64,000 nucleotides of DNA from JAWPMT01 sp965242775 (lineage in GTDB: Bacteria > Bacteroidota > Bacteroidia > Cytophagales > Cyclobacteriaceae), in contig CBDETI010000014.1 of assembly GCA_965242775.1 (NCBI GenBank), positions 62,001 to 126,000 on the forward strand, given 5' to 3'. Positions within the stretch are counted from its first letter, which is position 1. Each line of letters opens with the position of its first letter. The notes below the pieces were generated by a model. It was not told the DNA's origin and ran no database searches. It worked only from the letters and a program-made list of their open reading frames with translations. The position numbers were made by a program, and so were the translations under genes. Below, piece after piece: positions 63,755-64,000 of the stretch.

Positions 63755-64000
63755 CGCTCCTCCTTTCTGTTATCATTCCCGACAATTCTCCTTGACAGAC
63801 AATTTCTCCCGCCTCGTTGAGCATTTGAAAAGAACATTTCAACTTACTAAATCGAAAATATTGCTTAGTTGATTGTACAGTGACTTTCTCCCCTGGATAC
63901 ACAGGTTTCAAAAAATCCACATTTGCGGAAGAAAAAACTGGAACCACCTCTGCTTCCGGGCTCTCGCCTACCAGGAAAATCCCTAATGACACCAGTCCGA
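63744..64000 (-). CDS. Hotdog-fold 3-hydroxyacyl-ACP dehydratase (FabZ-like), 5'-truncated by window end
   Basis: Only the C-terminal ~85 residues lie in the window. GLVSLGIFLVGESPEAEVVPVFSSANVDFLKPVYPGE follows the FabZ pattern after the catalytic helix, then VTVQSTKQYFRFSKLKCSFQMLNEAGEIVCQGELSGMI gives the final strands. A GTG at 63992 could be read as a start, but the frame stays open to the window edge and a normal FabZ needs ~60 more residues, so the gene begins outside. Dehydrates 3-hydroxyacyl-ACP made in the same pathway. Overlaps the ketosynthase start by 11 bp. Confidence 0.78.
   Translation of the reverse strand, partial: GLVSLGIFLVGESPEAEVVPVFSSANVDFLKPVYPGEKVTVQSTKQYFRFSKLKCSFQMLNEAGEIVCQGELSGMITERRSDAA

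Overview
The window looks like ordinary chromosome of a Bacteroidota bacterium, most likely a Cytophagales/Fulvivirga-Reichenbachiella type marine or soil gliding lineage. The lineage call rests on gene content: tandem FtsX permeases with an N-terminal prefix domain behind a PadR regulator, a TonB-dependent receptor, DUF2911, DUF302, DUF2452, DUF3127 and DUF5777-type proteins, YceI, a GOLPH3-like protein, and an ACP/ketosynthase cluster of the flexirubin or aryl-polyene kind. Shine-Dalgarno sequences are poor, and several candidate promoters match the Bacteroidota -7 element TAnnTTTG. I saw no tRNA, rRNA, CRISPR array, insertion sequence or integrase. Coding density is high; the longest stretch without a gene is 277 bp (43601-43877), so nothing exceeds 300 bp.

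Layout. (1) 1-9956, plus strand: an accessory-looking block of a tail-collar protein, an endonuclease/exonuclease/phosphatase (EEP) fold enzyme, a 1535-aa DUF6603-like giant and an unrecognised 619-aa protein. The last three genes are spaced 7 bp or overlap, and none has a signal peptide. This is the best candidate for an undescribed system. (2) 9953-14080: a quinone-oxidoreductase-like MDR enzyme, the replicative helicase DnaB, a degenerate Mur-ligase-like protein and a DnaQ-like exonuclease. (3) 14123-19669, minus strand: PadR regulator and two MacB/FtsX permeases in one overlapping operon. (4) 19891-27682: a BNR/sortilin-type beta-propeller protein, an HGSNAT-like acyltransferase and a multicopper oxidase lipoprotein. 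(5) 27864-36367: a trehalose-phosphate synthase/phosphatase fusion, a GH15 enzyme, a K+ channel, a GOLPH3-like protein and a Na+/H+ antiporter; this reads as an osmolyte and ion-homeostasis neighbourhood. (6) 36478-44615: a PBP4-type carboxypeptidase and a complete adaptor/RND pump/TolC operon with LytTR-like repeats upstream, next to a soluble histidine kinase. (7) 44746-58957: a second BNR propeller protein, L-2-hydroxyglutarate oxidase, MsrB, a YheT-like hydrolase, a TonB-dependent receptor, a possible five-gene minus-strand unit (small membrane protein, DUF2452, cytochrome c-like lipoprotein, YceI, DUF5777), an SSB-like DUF3127 protein, and a HAMP-SpoIIE phosphatase. (8) 58964-64000, minus strand: the distal end of a biosynthetic cluster (hotdog dehydratase, ketosynthase, ACP, phosphopantetheinyl transferase, SDR reductase, cyclic-peptide-type ABC exporter) that continues beyond the window.

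Two genes may be incomplete: the first (frame open to base 1) and the last (frame open to base 64000). Family names come from motif recognition by eye; no database search was run.
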